The notes: generated by a model not told the origin, from the sequence alone. A stretch of 64,000 bases of DNA from Caulobacter sp. Root343 (GCF_001425745.1 NZ_LMDF01000007.1:1001126-1065125), one strand, 5' to 3'. Positions 26,183-34,614 are shown, counted from the first letter of the stretch. Program-made: numbers and translations.

Positions 26183-26650
26183 ATGAGTACGAACCGGTCG
26201 GGCCTCAGCGCCGACACCCAAGCCCTGATGCTGTTCGAATCCAGCAAGAAATCCACAGGTGTCGCCTATCTGCTGTGGTTCTTTACCGGCGGCGTCGGCG
26301 GTCACCGATTCTACATGGGTCGGACCAAGTCGGCGATCGGCATGATCGCTCTGACCATCTTCGGCTGGGCGACCCTGGCCGCCTTTGTCGGCGGCTTTTT
26401 CCTGGTCGCGCTGGGGATCTGGCTGATCGTCGACGCCTTCGCGATGCCCGGCTGGATCGCCGAGCACAACAACGCGCTGATGGCGCGGTTGAACAAGGCC
26501 GCCGGCCCTTCGGGCTCGGACGATGTCGCCGATCAGTTGGCCAAGTTCGCCGACCTCAAGGAAAAGGGCGCGATTACCGAGGAAGAGTTCGAAACGCAGA
26601 AGAAACGGATCATGGAGCAACTCAGCCCCAGCATCGTCACCGGACGCTGA
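26183..26650 (+). CDS. TM2 domain protein with C-terminal SHOCT domain
   Basis: A 155-residue membrane protein. Residues ~30-95 form a TM2 domain: YLLWFFTGGVGGHRFYMGR, a loop and a second helix region ending GIWLIVDAFAMPGWI. Residues ~115-150 form a SHOCT motif (LAKFADLKEKGAITEEEFETQ), an oligomerisation or tethering helix pair. The combination is common in bacteria, with no proven function. AAAGA precedes ATG 26183. Confidence 0.9.
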   Translation: MSTNRSGLSADTQALMLFESSKKSTGVAYLLWFFTGGVGGHRFYMGRTKSAIGMIALTIFGWATLAAFVGGFFLVALGIWLIVDAFAMPGWIAEHNNALMARLNKAAGPSGSDDVADQLAKFADLKEKGAITEEEFETQKKRIMEQLSPSIVTGR

Positions 26651-26654
26651 GAGA

Positions 26655-26716
26655 GAAATCTCCACGAGAGAACCAGGCCTCGTTCAGCGACAGCTGGACG
26701 GGGCTTTTCTCTGTCA
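26655..26716 (+). terminator. Probable terminator of the TM2 gene
   Basis: AGAGAACCAGGCCTCG and CGGGGCTTTTCTCT form an imperfect stem around a ~16-nt loop just after the TM2 stop codon, with the T-rich run inside the 3' arm. It resembles a rho-independent terminator but has no clean T tract after the stem. Confidence 0.45.
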
Positions 26717-26730
26717 TGCGTATTGAAAGT

Positions 26731-26805
26731 TGGTAGGCCGGGTGGGGTTCGAACCCACGACCATTCGATTAAAAGTCGAATGCTCTACCACTGAGCTACC
26801 GGCCC
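26731..26805 (-). tRNA. tRNA-Lys(TTT)
   Basis: On the minus strand the 75 nt fold into a full cloverleaf: acceptor GGGCCGG paired with CCGGCCT (one G-T), D arm GCTC..GAGC, anticodon stem TTCGA/TCGAA around loop CTTTTAA with anticodon TTT, T arm GTGGG-TTCGAAC-CCCAC, discriminator A and encoded CCA. A single tRNA gene with no integrase or duplicated attachment sequence beside it. Confidence 0.97.
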
Positions 26806-26932
26806 GCTCACGATCCGGCGGGGACCGGTGGAAGCGGCGCGGACCATAGTCGGCGGTCTTCCCCCTCGCAAGCATGGTTTCGCCGTTTTTCCGTTGGATG
26901 ACGCCTAAGCTGTGGGCGGGTTAGGGTGAGTC

Positions 26933-27682
26933 ATGCGTGGTACCTTGCTTTTGGCGGCTTTTTGCGGCGCGACCCTGGCCGGCGCGGCCTCCGCGCGGCA
27001 GCAACCGTCGCCGCCGTTGCTCGGCGCACCAGCCTCCACGCTCGCGAATGCTCCTCAGGATTCGCCCGTCCAGCCTATCGACCAGGGCCGAATCAAATCG
27101 ACCTCCGAGGCCAATCGCGAAGGCATCACCGGGGCCATGCAGGCGCCGCTGCGAGACGTGAACATCGTCCGAACCAAGATCCCCCGCGTGTTGCTGGAGG
27201 CGATGGACGATCCTTATCAGCGCCCCGCCAGGGCCAGTTGCGACGCCCTGATCGCCCTGGTCCAGCCGCTGGACGTGGCCCTGGGCGAGGACATCGACCG
27301 TAATCCGCCGGGCGAGAACGAAGACCTGATGGACCGGGGCCGCAAGGCGGCCGGCGGGGCGGCCCTGGGCGCGGTGGCCAGCGCCGCCCAGGACATGATC
27401 CCGATGCGCGGCTGGGTCCGGAAGCTGACCGGGGCCGAACGCCACGACCGCCTGGTGCAGAGCGCCATCGCCTCGGGCGCGGTGCGTCGGGCCTATCTGA
27501 AAGGTTTGGGCGAAGCCCGCGGCTGCAATCCGCCGGCCACGCCCCAACACAAGCCGCCGGCCGAACCGCCGGTGGTCGATCCCGGCATGCCGCCGCCGCG
27601 CGATCCCTATGGTCCGCGCAAGCCGCGCTTCCCGATCAACAAGCAGGAAGCGCCGACCGTGCCTCAAGGACCCCGTTACTGA
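26933..27682 (+). CDS. Secreted protein of unknown function
   Basis: A 249-residue protein with a signal peptide (MRGTLLLAAFCGATLAGAASA, residues 1-21). The mature part starts with a low-complexity Gln/Pro stretch, has a central segment with two cysteines (RASCDALIALVQPLDVALGE and GEARGCNPP) and an Ala/Gly-rich segment (RKAAGGAALGAVASAAQD), and ends in a Pro-rich tail. I do not recognise a family. The 3' end overlaps tgt by seven bases on the opposite strand. Codon use is like the neighbours, so this is a resident gene. Confidence 0.75.
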   Translation: MRGTLLLAAFCGATLAGAASARQQPSPPLLGAPASTLANAPQDSPVQPIDQGRIKSTSEANREGITGAMQAPLRDVNIVRTKIPRVLLEAMDDPYQRPARASCDALIALVQPLDVALGEDIDRNPPGENEDLMDRGRKAAGGAALGAVASAAQDMIPMRGWVRKLTGAERHDRLVQSAIASGAVRRAYLKGLGEARGCNPPATPQHKPPAEPPVVDPGMPPPRDPYGPRKPRFPINKQEAPTVPQGPRY

Positions 27683-28791
27683 GGCAAGTGCCGGGCCGCG
27701 AACTCGCGGCGGAACTGCTCGAAACGCCCTTCCGCGATCGCCATGCGCATGGCGCCGGTCAGGGCCTGGAAGAAGGCGATGTTGTGCCAGGACAGCAGCA
27801 CCTGGCCCAGGATCTCCTCGGCCTTGAACAGATGCCGCAGATAGGCCTTCGAATAGTCGCGGCTAGCCGGGCAGTCGCTGTCGGGGTCCAGCGGCGTGTC
27901 GTCCTCGGCGTACTTGGCGTTCTTCAGATTGATCGCCCCGTCCCAGGTCCAGGCCTGGCCATGGCGTCCCGATCGGGTGGGCAGGACGCAGTCGAACATG
28001 TCGACGCCGCGCGCCACGGCCTCCACCAGGTCGATCGGCTTGCCGACGCCCATCAGGTAGCGCGGGCGGTCCTCAGGCAGCAGGCCTGGCGCGTAGTCCA
28101 GCACCTCGCACATGGCCGCATGACCCTCGCCGACCGCCAGGCCGCCGATCGCGTAGCCGTCGAAGCCGATCTCGCGCAGTCGCTCCGAGGACTCCCGGCG
28201 CAGGTTTTCGAACGTCGAGCCTTGCTGGATGCCGAACAGGACCTGACTGTCGCGGGTCCCGAACGCGTTCTTCGAGCGCTGGGCCCAGCGCGCCGAAAGC
28301 TCCATGCCTTTGCGCGCCCTCGCCTCCTCGGCCGGCCAGGCCACGCACTCGTCCAACTGCATGACGATGTCGCTGCCCAGCAAGTCGGCCTGGATCTCGA
28401 TCGAGCGCTCGGGCGTCAGCACGTGCTTGGAGCCGTCGACATGGCTGGAGAAGGTCACGGCCTCTTCGGTCAGCTTGCTGATGCCCGACAGAGACATGAC
28501 CTGGAAGCCGCCGCTGTCGGTCAGGATCGGCTTGTCCCAGCGCATGAACTTGTGGAGGCCGCCGAGGCGATGCACCCGCTCGGCCGAAGGCCGCAGCATC
28601 AGGTGGTAGGTGTTGCCCAGGATGATGTCGGCGCCGGCGCTCTTGACCTGATCGACGGTCAGAGCCTTGACCGTCGCGGCGGTGCCGACCGGCATGAAGG
28701 CCGGTGTGTGGATGTCACCGCGCGGGGTCTTCAGCACGCCGGTGCGGGCCTTGCCGTCCGTGGCTTTGATCTCGAAGGGAAAGGCGGCCAT
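27676..28791 (-). CDS. tgt: tRNA-guanine transglycosylase (Tgt)
   Basis: Exchanges guanine-34 for preQ1 in GUN-anticodon tRNAs, the first tRNA-level step of queuosine synthesis. The 371 residues form the expected barrel: TPAFMPVGTAATVKALT, ILTDSGGFQVMSL with the general-base aspartate, GYAIGGLAVGE and FDCVLPTRSGRHGQAW with the nucleophile aspartate. The zinc site is abnormal: where the family has C-x-C-x2-C this protein reads S305-D-C307-P-A-S310, keeping only the middle cysteine, although the later His (LLSWHNIAFF) remains. ATG 28791 overlaps the queA stop (TGATG); upstream open frame belongs to queA sequence. Confidence 0.95.
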   Translation of the reverse strand: MAAFPFEIKATDGKARTGVLKTPRGDIHTPAFMPVGTAATVKALTVDQVKSAGADIILGNTYHLMLRPSAERVHRLGGLHKFMRWDKPILTDSGGFQVMSLSGISKLTEEAVTFSSHVDGSKHVLTPERSIEIQADLLGSDIVMQLDECVAWPAEEARARKGMELSARWAQRSKNAFGTRDSQVLFGIQQGSTFENLRRESSERLREIGFDGYAIGGLAVGEGHAAMCEVLDYAPGLLPEDRPRYLMGVGKPIDLVEAVARGVDMFDCVLPTRSGRHGQAWTWDGAINLKNAKYAEDDTPLDPDSDCPASRDYSKAYLRHLFKAEEILGQVLLSWHNIAFFQALTGAMRMAIAEGRFEQFRREFAARHLPQ

Positions 28792-29903
28792 CAGGAGGTC
28801 TCGTCTTTGAACAGCAGGCTGCCGTCCCCGTAGGAATAGAAGCGATAGCCCGTCGATATGGCGTGTTCGTAGGCCGCCCGCATCGTCGCCTGGCCGGCGA
28901 AGGCGCTGACCAGCATGAACAGGGTCGACTTGGGCAAGTGGAAATTGGTCATCAGCACGTCGGCGGCCCGGAAGCGGTAGCCGGGCGTGATGAAGATGGC
29001 GGTCTCGGTGGCGAACGGCCGTACGACCCCGTCTTCGCCCGTGGCGCTCTCCAGCAGACGCAGGCTGGTGGTGCCGACACAGACGATCCGGCCGCCGCCG
29101 GCGCGGACGGCGTTCAGGGCGTCGGCGACCTGCGCGCTCACCTCGCCGAACTCGGCATGCATCTTGTGCTCGGCGACCTCGTCGGTCTTGACCGGCAGGA
29201 AGGTGCCCGCGCCCACGTGCAGGGTCACGAAATGCAGTGAGACGCCCTTGGCCTTCAGGCGCTCCAGCAGGTCGGGCGTGAAGTGCAGGCCGGCGGTCGG
29301 GGCGGCGACCGAGCCGTCCTCGCGGGCGTAAACGGTCTGGTAGTCGGCGCGGTCGCGCTCGTCCTCGCCCCGCTTGGCGGCGATGTAGGGTGGCAGCGGC
29401 ATGTCGCCGTGGCGGGCGATGCCGATGTCGAGGTCGGGGCCGGACAGGTCGAAGGCCAGGACCACCTCGCCGCCTTCGTGCTTCTCGGCGACGGTGGCGT
29501 CCAGGCGGTCGAGTTCGCAGGCCCGGTCGTCGCGTGAACCGAACGCCACGCGGTCGCCGACCTTCAATCGCTTGCCCGGACGCATGAACGCGCTCCAACG
29601 GCTGGGCGAAACGCGGCGGTGCAAAGTGGCCTCCACCGCCACGGGCGTGCCGTCGGCGCCGCCGGTCGTACGGCCCTCGCGCAGGCCGGACAGGCGCGCG
29701 GGGATCACCCGGGTGTCGTTGAAGACCAGGGCGTCGCCCGGACGAAGGAAGTCGGGCAGGTCGCGGACGACATGGTCGGCCAATTGGGAACCGGGCGGTG
29801 CGTCGGCACGCACCACCAGTAAGCGCGCGGCGTCACGGGGCTCGGCCGGGCGCAACGCGATACGGTCCTCGGGAAGGTCGAAATCGAAGTCGGAAAGGCG
29901 CAT
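28791..29903 (-). CDS. queA: S-adenosylmethionine:tRNA ribosyltransferase-isomerase
   Basis: Adds the cyclopentanediol-epoxide ring from SAM to preQ1-tRNA to give epoxyqueuosine. The 370-residue protein has the family start MRLSDFDFDLPEDRIALRPA, the FNDTRVIPARL block, AAPTAGLHFTPDLLERL, FVTLHVGAGTFLPVK and the C-terminal LPKSTLFMLVSAFAG. It forms a two-gene unit with tgt through a TGATG overlap, matching the pathway order. Confidence 0.96.
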   Translation of the reverse strand: MRLSDFDFDLPEDRIALRPAEPRDAARLLVVRADAPPGSQLADHVVRDLPDFLRPGDALVFNDTRVIPARLSGLREGRTTGGADGTPVAVEATLHRRVSPSRWSAFMRPGKRLKVGDRVAFGSRDDRACELDRLDATVAEKHEGGEVVLAFDLSGPDLDIGIARHGDMPLPPYIAAKRGEDERDRADYQTVYAREDGSVAAPTAGLHFTPDLLERLKAKGVSLHFVTLHVGAGTFLPVKTDEVAEHKMHAEFGEVSAQVADALNAVRAGGGRIVCVGTTSLRLLESATGEDGVVRPFATETAIFITPGYRFRAADVLMTNFHLPKSTLFMLVSAFAGQATMRAAYEHAISTGYRFYSYGDGSLLFKDETS

Positions 29904-30029
29904 GGGCGGGCTTCAAGCGCACGATGAACCCGGAACGTCAAGACACACGCTGTCGGGCGAGCCCGGTGGACAACCTGGGCGGGATTATTCCATGATCGAG
30001 ATAACGAGATTCTTCGGGGGAAGACCGCC

Positions 30030-30647
30030 ATGAAACGCTTGCTTATCCCGGCGCTCGCGCCGTTGCTGCTGCTCGCCGCCTGCGAGCAAAAAGCCGCCGC
30101 GCCAGCCGCGCCCGCCGCACCGATCGAAACCAGAACCGTGGCGACGACGGTCGCCCCGGCCGCTGCGGAACACACCGCCGCCGGCTTTCAGCACGACCCG
30201 GCGGTCAACCTGGAGGGCTACTATTTCACCGAAACCACCGTGCAGGCTGGGAACTGGAAGCTGGTGGATCTGTCCATCCGCGACCAAGCCGCGTTCGGGA
30301 CCTGGGAAGCGGGCCACTTGATGGACCCGGGCGGCCCCATCTTCCTGAGTTTCGAGGACGTCACCAGCCCGACGGCCGAAAACGAACTGGGCCAGACCTA
30401 TCACAAGGTGAACTTCCGCCTCGAGCCGGGCGGCTACCGTGTCGACGGCAAACAGGTGTTGTTCCACGCCAAGGACCCGCGGCTCGGCGACGTGGTCCTG
30501 GAGCTCCGCCCGGACCTCGCCGCCTACAAGGCGGCTCGGGCTGCCGGTCCGAACGGTGGCCCGCTCAGGATCGTGTTCACGGGCAGCCTGCAGGTCGGCG
30601 CCGAGCGAATCCGCAACATCAGCTTCCTTTATCACCCCGGCGAATAG
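30030..30647 (+). CDS. Predicted lipoprotein
   Basis: A 205-residue protein with a type II signal peptide: MKRLLIPALAPLLLLAAC, lipobox LAAC with the lipidated cysteine at residue 18. An Ala/Pro-rich linker follows and then a ~150-residue domain rich in beta strands (NLEGYYFTETTVQAGNWKLV, ISFLYHPGE). No family recognised. Residue 19 is Glu rather than Asp, so outer-membrane sorting is likely if Lol rules hold. It stands alone between queA and the EEP-family gene. Confidence 0.78.
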   Translation: MKRLLIPALAPLLLLAACEQKAAAPAAPAAPIETRTVATTVAPAAAEHTAAGFQHDPAVNLEGYYFTETTVQAGNWKLVDLSIRDQAAFGTWEAGHLMDPGGPIFLSFEDVTSPTAENELGQTYHKVNFRLEPGGYRVDGKQVLFHAKDPRLGDVVLELRPDLAAYKAARAAGPNGGPLRIVFTGSLQVGAERIRNISFLYHPGE

Positions 30648-30688
30648 ATCGCCCTGCCTCCGCCGCGAGGGCGTGCTATGGGCGGCTC

Positions 30689-31672
30689 ATGCGCCTGATC
30701 GTCCAGCTTCTCAGTCTTCTCGTTCGCGGCACGGCCCTGATGCTGGGCCTGGTCGGCGCCGGCATGGCCATCGCCTGCCTGGGCGGCGCGTTCAGCGACC
30801 GCCTGGACGCCTTCACTCACGCCGCGCCGCTGTGGCTGATGATGGGCTTTGGCGCGGTCATCCTCGGCGCCTTGTTCGCGCGCGGCGGCGAGCGCTGGGT
30901 CATGGTCGGGCTCGGCGCGACGACCCTGGCCGCTTGTGCGGTGCTGATGCTGCCCGACCTTTGGGCCGCCTGGCGCTTCAAGCCGGCGACCGTGGCGGCC
31001 AGCGACCTGAAGGTGGTGCAGTTCAATATCTGGCACGAAAACCGTACGCCGGAGCAGAGCCTCGAATGGATCCTGGCGCAGGACGCGGATGTCGTTGTGA
31101 TGGAAGAGGCCGGTGGCAACGCCATTCCAGTAGTCAGGGCCTTGAAGGAAGCCTACCCCTTCGCCTCATGCGACAAGGCCGGCCGGTGCGAGACTTGGAT
31201 CTTCTCGCGCAAGAAGATGTTGGCCCGTGGTGGCGTGCCGATGGAAATGCCCTACCTCTCCGGCGCCTGGGCCACCCTGGCCGACGCCAAAGGCGCTTTC
31301 ACCGTGGCCGGCGTACACTATACTTGGCCAATCCCGGCGGGCCCTCAGCAGGCTCAGTCACGCAAGCTGGTTCAAGCCCTCGCCCCGTTCGATCGCAAGA
31401 GCCTGATCCTCACCGGTGACTTCAATTCCACGCCCTGGTCATTCACGTTGAAGCGTCAGGACAAGGCTCTAGGTCTGCGTCGCTGGACCCGCGCCCTGGC
31501 CTCTTGGCCGGCCGGCAAGTTCTCACGCGTGATGGCCGCTCCCGCCCCGTTCCTGCCGATCGACCACGTCTACGCCGGCAGCGAATGGCGAGCGGTGAAG
31601 ATCGAGCGCGGCCCGGCCCTGGGCTCGGACCACCGTCCGGTGGTGGTGACTCTGCGGCGAACCCAGAAATGA
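30689..31672 (+). CDS. Endonuclease/exonuclease/phosphatase (EEP) family membrane protein
   Basis: A 327-residue protein with three N-terminal membrane helices (residues ~5-95) followed by an exported EEP catalytic domain. Active-site motifs are VVQFNIWHEN, VVVMEEAGG with the metal-binding Glu, LTGDFNSTPWS and the closing GSDHRPVVVTL with the catalytic Asp-His. This architecture (YafD-like) is common in proteobacteria; the substrate may be a nucleic acid, phospholipid or inositol phosphate and cannot be told from sequence. Confidence 0.88.
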   Translation: MRLIVQLLSLLVRGTALMLGLVGAGMAIACLGGAFSDRLDAFTHAAPLWLMMGFGAVILGALFARGGERWVMVGLGATTLAACAVLMLPDLWAAWRFKPATVAASDLKVVQFNIWHENRTPEQSLEWILAQDADVVVMEEAGGNAIPVVRALKEAYPFASCDKAGRCETWIFSRKKMLARGGVPMEMPYLSGAWATLADAKGAFTVAGVHYTWPIPAGPQQAQSRKLVQALAPFDRKSLILTGDFNSTPWSFTLKRQDKALGLRRWTRALASWPAGKFSRVMAAPAPFLPIDHVYAGSEWRAVKIERGPALGSDHRPVVVTLRRTQK

Positions 31673-31703
31673 AAAAGGCCCCGGATCACTCCGGGGCCCT
31701 TCT
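31672..31703 (-). terminator. Strong rho-independent terminator of ppiB, bidirectional in form
   Basis: A perfect 9-bp stem, GGCCCCGGA (31677-31685) with TCCGGGGCC (31690-31698), around the loop TCAC. On the minus strand it is followed by TTTTT (31676-31672), a classical terminator for ppiB. On the plus strand the tail is CTTCT, weaker, but it may also end the EEP transcript. Confidence 0.9.
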
Positions 31704-31720
31704 GGTCTGTCGTCGTGTCC

Positions 31721-32188
31721 TTAGGCGTCGGCGGCGATCTTGGCGCTGACGATCTTGCCCGGCTGACGCGGCGGCTCGCCCTTCGGCAGGGCGTCGACAT
31801 TTTCCATGCCTTCGACCACCTGGCCCCACACCGTGTACTGACGGTCCAGGAAGGTCGCGTCGTCGAACACGATGAAGAACTGGCTGTTGGCCGAGTTGGG
31901 GTCGGGCGTGCGCGCCATCGAGCAGACGCCCCGCACGTGCGGCTCGTCGTTGAACTCGGCCTTCAGGTCGGGCTTGTCCGAACCGCCGCGGCCGCTGCCC
32001 GACGGGTCACCGCCCTGGGCCATGAAGCCCGGGATCACGCGGTGGAAGACGACGCCGTCATAAAAGCCCTCGCGCACCAGTTCCTTGATCCGGGCGACGT
32101 GGCCCGGCGCCAGGTCGGGGCGAAGCTTGATCGTGACCGGACCGGTCTCGAGGGTCAGGATCAGGGTGTTTTCGAGGTCGGCCGACAT
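31721..32188 (-). CDS. ppiB: Peptidyl-prolyl cis-trans isomerase, cytoplasmic cyclophilin
   Basis: A 155-residue single-domain cyclophilin without signal peptide. The active-site block reads VVFHRVIPGFMAQGGDP, with the catalytic arginine, Phe, Met and Gln, and SANSQFFIVFDD follows. It catalyses proline isomerisation during folding. It is the last of three adjacent cyclophilin genes on this strand, 93 bp after the second, and ends at a strong terminator. Confidence 0.95.
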   Translation of the reverse strand: MSADLENTLILTLETGPVTIKLRPDLAPGHVARIKELVREGFYDGVVFHRVIPGFMAQGGDPSGSGRGGSDKPDLKAEFNDEPHVRGVCSMARTPDPNSANSQFFIVFDDATFLDRQYTVWGQVVEGMENVDALPKGEPPRQPGKIVSAKIAADA

Positions 32189-32281
32189 GGTCTTCCTTTA
32201 GGGTGCGGAATGATTGATCGCGCTTCTAGCGCGGATTGCGCCCGCCTGTGAACCAAGTCGCGCCCGAAAACCGGAAAATGC

Positions 32282-33124
32282 TCAGCGAACCTCGACCGGC
32301 GGATCCATGTCGCAGACCGAAAAGTCCGCGCCTTTCAAGGCCCGCAGGCGCTTGGTTTCGGCGGCGAACCAAGGCCCCTTGGGATCGATGACGCGAACCT
32401 TGGGACGTTCGGCTTCGGGAATATCCGATAGAAGACGGACCTTTTGCATCAGGTCTTGCGGCGCCGGGACCGGCTCACCGGTCTTGATGGCTCGCACGGC
32501 GTCCAGGCCGCTGATCACCCGGCCGAAGGCCGTGTAGCGCTTGTCCAGCGACGGATAGGGCTGGCGCATCAGGAAGAACTGGCTGTTGGCCGAGTTGTTG
32601 TCCTCGTCGCGCGCCATGCCGAGGACGCCGGGGCAATAGGTTCCCCAGGCCGAAACCTTCTTGTCGCTGGTCATGTCGCTCCAGCTCCAGGCCTGGCTGA
32701 CGACGGGCAGCGACTTCAGATAGCCGACCTCCAGGCCCGCCGGTGCGGCCATCGGGACAAAGCCCGCCTCGGCCGTGCGGCGGAAGGTGAACTCGGCCTT
32801 CAGGTTGGGCTTGTCCGATCCGCCCTCGCCCGTGTTGGTCGGATCACCGGTCTGGGCCATGAACTTGTCGATGACCCGGAAGAAGGTGCGGCCGTCGTAG
32901 ACGCCTGCGCGGGTCAGCTCCTGCAGGCGCGCCACGTGGTTCGGTGCGACCTCCGGGATCAGCTCGACCAGCACGCGGCCCTTGTTGGTGTCGATCACCA
33001 TCACCGTCTCGGGCGCCGGCGTCCGCCAATCCTGTTCGGAAGGCTTGGCCGAAACCGTCGCCGCGAGCGCGGGAGTCGAGATTGCCAGGCAGAGCCCGGC
33101 CAGAAGCGCGCGCGAGCGGGTCAT
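32282..33124 (-). CDS. Exported cyclophilin-type peptidyl-prolyl isomerase
   Basis: A 280-residue protein with a signal peptide (residues 1-21, ending ALAA). A cyclophilin domain follows with VMIDTNKGRVLVELIPEVAP, the active-site TFFRVIDKFMAQTGDP and SANSQFFLMRQ. Compared with ppiB, Gln-Gly is Gln-Thr-Gly, and the protein carries a ~55-residue C-terminal extension ending in a single-cysteine FSVCDMDPPVEV. It lies 16 bp after its close paralogue; the two extensions are similar, so they arose by tandem duplication. Probable periplasmic folding factor. Confidence 0.9.
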   Translation of the reverse strand: MTRSRALLAGLCLAISTPALAATVSAKPSEQDWRTPAPETVMVIDTNKGRVLVELIPEVAPNHVARLQELTRAGVYDGRTFFRVIDKFMAQTGDPTNTGEGGSDKPNLKAEFTFRRTAEAGFVPMAAPAGLEVGYLKSLPVVSQAWSWSDMTSDKKVSAWGTYCPGVLGMARDEDNNSANSQFFLMRQPYPSLDKRYTAFGRVISGLDAVRAIKTGEPVPAPQDLMQKVRLLSDIPEAERPKVRVIDPKGPWFAAETKRLRALKGADFSVCDMDPPVEVR

Positions 33125-33140
33125 GTCACTTCACCTGCCG

Positions 33141-33974
33141 TTATTTCACCTGAACCGGGACATCGACATCGCAATTGGTAAAGCCGGCGCCCAGCTCTCC
33201 CTGGCGCTTGGTCACCAGGGCCTTGAAGGCGGCCGAGCGGGTGTCCATCACCTGGACCGAGGGGCGCTTGTCAGCCGGCATGTCGGCCAGCAACTTGACG
33301 CTCAGCATCTTGTCCTGGGGATCGGGCACGGGCTCGCCGACCTTGATAGCCCGCACGACATCGACGCCCTGCAGCACACGGCCGAAGGCGGTGTAGGTCT
33401 TGTCCAGCGAGGCGTTGGCCTGGCGCATGAAGAAGAACTGGCTGTTGGCGCTGTCGGGGTCGCCGGCGCGGGCCATCCCCAGCACGCCGGAGCAGAAGTT
33501 GCCCCAGGTCGCCACCTTGCGGTCGGCGGTCATCACCGCCAGGGCCGAGGGCTGACTGGTCACCGGCAGGACGCCGACCCAGCCGGACTCGTTGGTTCCA
33601 GCCTTGAAGCTGGCGCCCAGCGGGGTGTCCGCGCCGCGGCGGAAGGTGAACTCTGCGGTCAGGTTGGGCTGGTCCGAACCGCCGACACCGGTGTTTTGGG
33701 GGTCGCCCGTCTGGGCCATGAAGTCGCTGATGACGCGGAAAAAGGTCAGACCGTCGTAGAAGCCGCTCTTCACCAGCCCCCGCACGCGCTCGATGTGGTT
33801 CGGCGCCGCTTGCGGATAGAGCTCTGCGATAATCCGGCCCTTGTTCGTCTCGACGACGATGACGTTGTTCGGATCCGGCGTGCGCCAATCGGAGACGGTC
33901 TGGGCCGAGGCCGCCTCAACGGAGGCCGTCATAGCGGCAAGCGCCAGGGCGGCGGCGGTCGTGGCGAGCTTCAT
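33141..33974 (-). CDS. Exported cyclophilin-type peptidyl-prolyl isomerase (paralogue)
   Basis: A 277-residue protein from ATG 33974, which gives a proper signal peptide (MKLATTAAALALAAMTASVE..ASA); longer frames upstream do not. The cyclophilin domain shows VIVVETNKGRIIAELYPQAAP, TFFRVISDFMAQTGDP and SANSQFFFMRQA. The C-terminal extension ends FTNCDVDVPVQVK, parallel to the next gene's FSVCDMDPPVEV. First gene of the three-cyclophilin group. Confidence 0.9.
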   Translation of the reverse strand: MKLATTAAALALAAMTASVEAASAQTVSDWRTPDPNNVIVVETNKGRIIAELYPQAAPNHIERVRGLVKSGFYDGLTFFRVISDFMAQTGDPQNTGVGGSDQPNLTAEFTFRRGADTPLGASFKAGTNESGWVGVLPVTSQPSALAVMTADRKVATWGNFCSGVLGMARAGDPDSANSQFFFMRQANASLDKTYTAFGRVLQGVDVVRAIKVGEPVPDPQDKMLSVKLLADMPADKRPSVQVMDTRSAAFKALVTKRQGELGAGFTNCDVDVPVQVK

Positions 33975-34048
33975 CGAATTCCCCGAACAAATAGGTCGGG
34001 GTCGGGCGTAGAACGCCACGGCCTCCCCGACAAGTGCGGCGATGTTGA

Positions 34049-34222
34049 AGCGCAGGATTTCGGCCGGATAACGGCAGCGGTTGGAATGGGCCTCCGGGAC
34101 GGCGCGGCGCCGTGGACTTCAACCGCGGCAGCGCCAGCCTTTTCAATGCTGAGCAAGCGGCCAAACGGTTCCAGCAGGCCCAAGGCGGAAATGTCTATGA
34201 GTGGGATTCCGAGAAAATATAG
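34049..34222 (+). pseudogene. Possible 3' remnant of a protein gene
   Basis: An open frame of 57 codons between TGA (34046-34048) and TAG (34220-34222). It has no ATG and no ribosome binding site, yet the last ~36 codons have normal Caulobacter-like codon use and a plausible protein tail (VDFNRGSASLFNAEQAAK, ... GGNVYEWDSEKI). The surrounding frames look random. Most simply the end of a gene whose front was deleted; a short translated ORF from GTG 34112 is the alternative. No family recognised. Confidence 0.35.
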
Positions 34223-34404
34223 TTTTCACTCGCAATTCATTGATCGACGTGAGAGTATCCCTGTATCGACTTGCGCTTTGGCTTCGGTTGCTCTCCACGC
34301 TTGATCTTCGGATTGAGCTCCGGGCCTACCAAGAACCTCTCCGACATTTTGATCTCACGCACCGTTCGGCGCGTGCGAGCCTTCGCAATAAAAGAGATAT
34401 TCCC
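34223..34404 (+). promoter_or_regulatory. Leader region of the cold shock gene
   Basis: About 180 bp without coding potential, clearly more AT-rich at both ends than the window average. It contains a short stem (CGCAC 34358-34362 with GTGCG 34373-34377) 27 nt before the start codon and only a weak AGAGA ribosome binding site. Long structured leaders are typical of cspA-type mRNAs. The 70 bp upstream of 34049 hold nothing else I can name. Confidence 0.4.
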
Positions 34405-34614
34405 ATGAATACCGGCACCGTGAAGTGGTTCAATTCGACCAAGGGCTTCGGCTTCATCCAACCCGACAATGGCGGCCCGGACGTGTTCGTCCACATTTCG
34501 GCGGTCGAGCGTTCGACCCTGGGTTCGCTGCAAGAAGGCCAGAAGCTCAACTATGAGCTGGAGCGCGATCAGCGCAGCGGCAAGATGTCGGCGGGCCAGC
34601 TCCAATCCGCATAA
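34405..34614 (+). CDS. cspA: Cold shock protein (CspA family)
   Basis: A 69-residue single cold shock domain that binds single-stranded RNA and DNA. TGTVKWFNSTKGFGFIQPD includes RNP-1 (KGFGFIQ), and VFVHISAVE is RNP-2. Length and ends match the family exactly. Caulobacter has several paralogues, so the symbol denotes family only. A clean terminator follows. Confidence 0.96.
   Translation: MNTGTVKWFNSTKGFGFIQPDNGGPDVFVHISAVERSTLGSLQEGQKLNYELERDQRSGKMSAGQLQSA

Noticed and set aside
26731..26805. Possible integration site at tRNA-Lys
   Set aside because: No integrase, no repeated tRNA 3' end and no foreign-looking genes on either side.
27676..29598. A 640-residue fusion including Tgt
   Set aside because: The N-terminal 270 residues are an Arg/Gly-rich out-of-frame reading of queA; the true Tgt starts at 28791.
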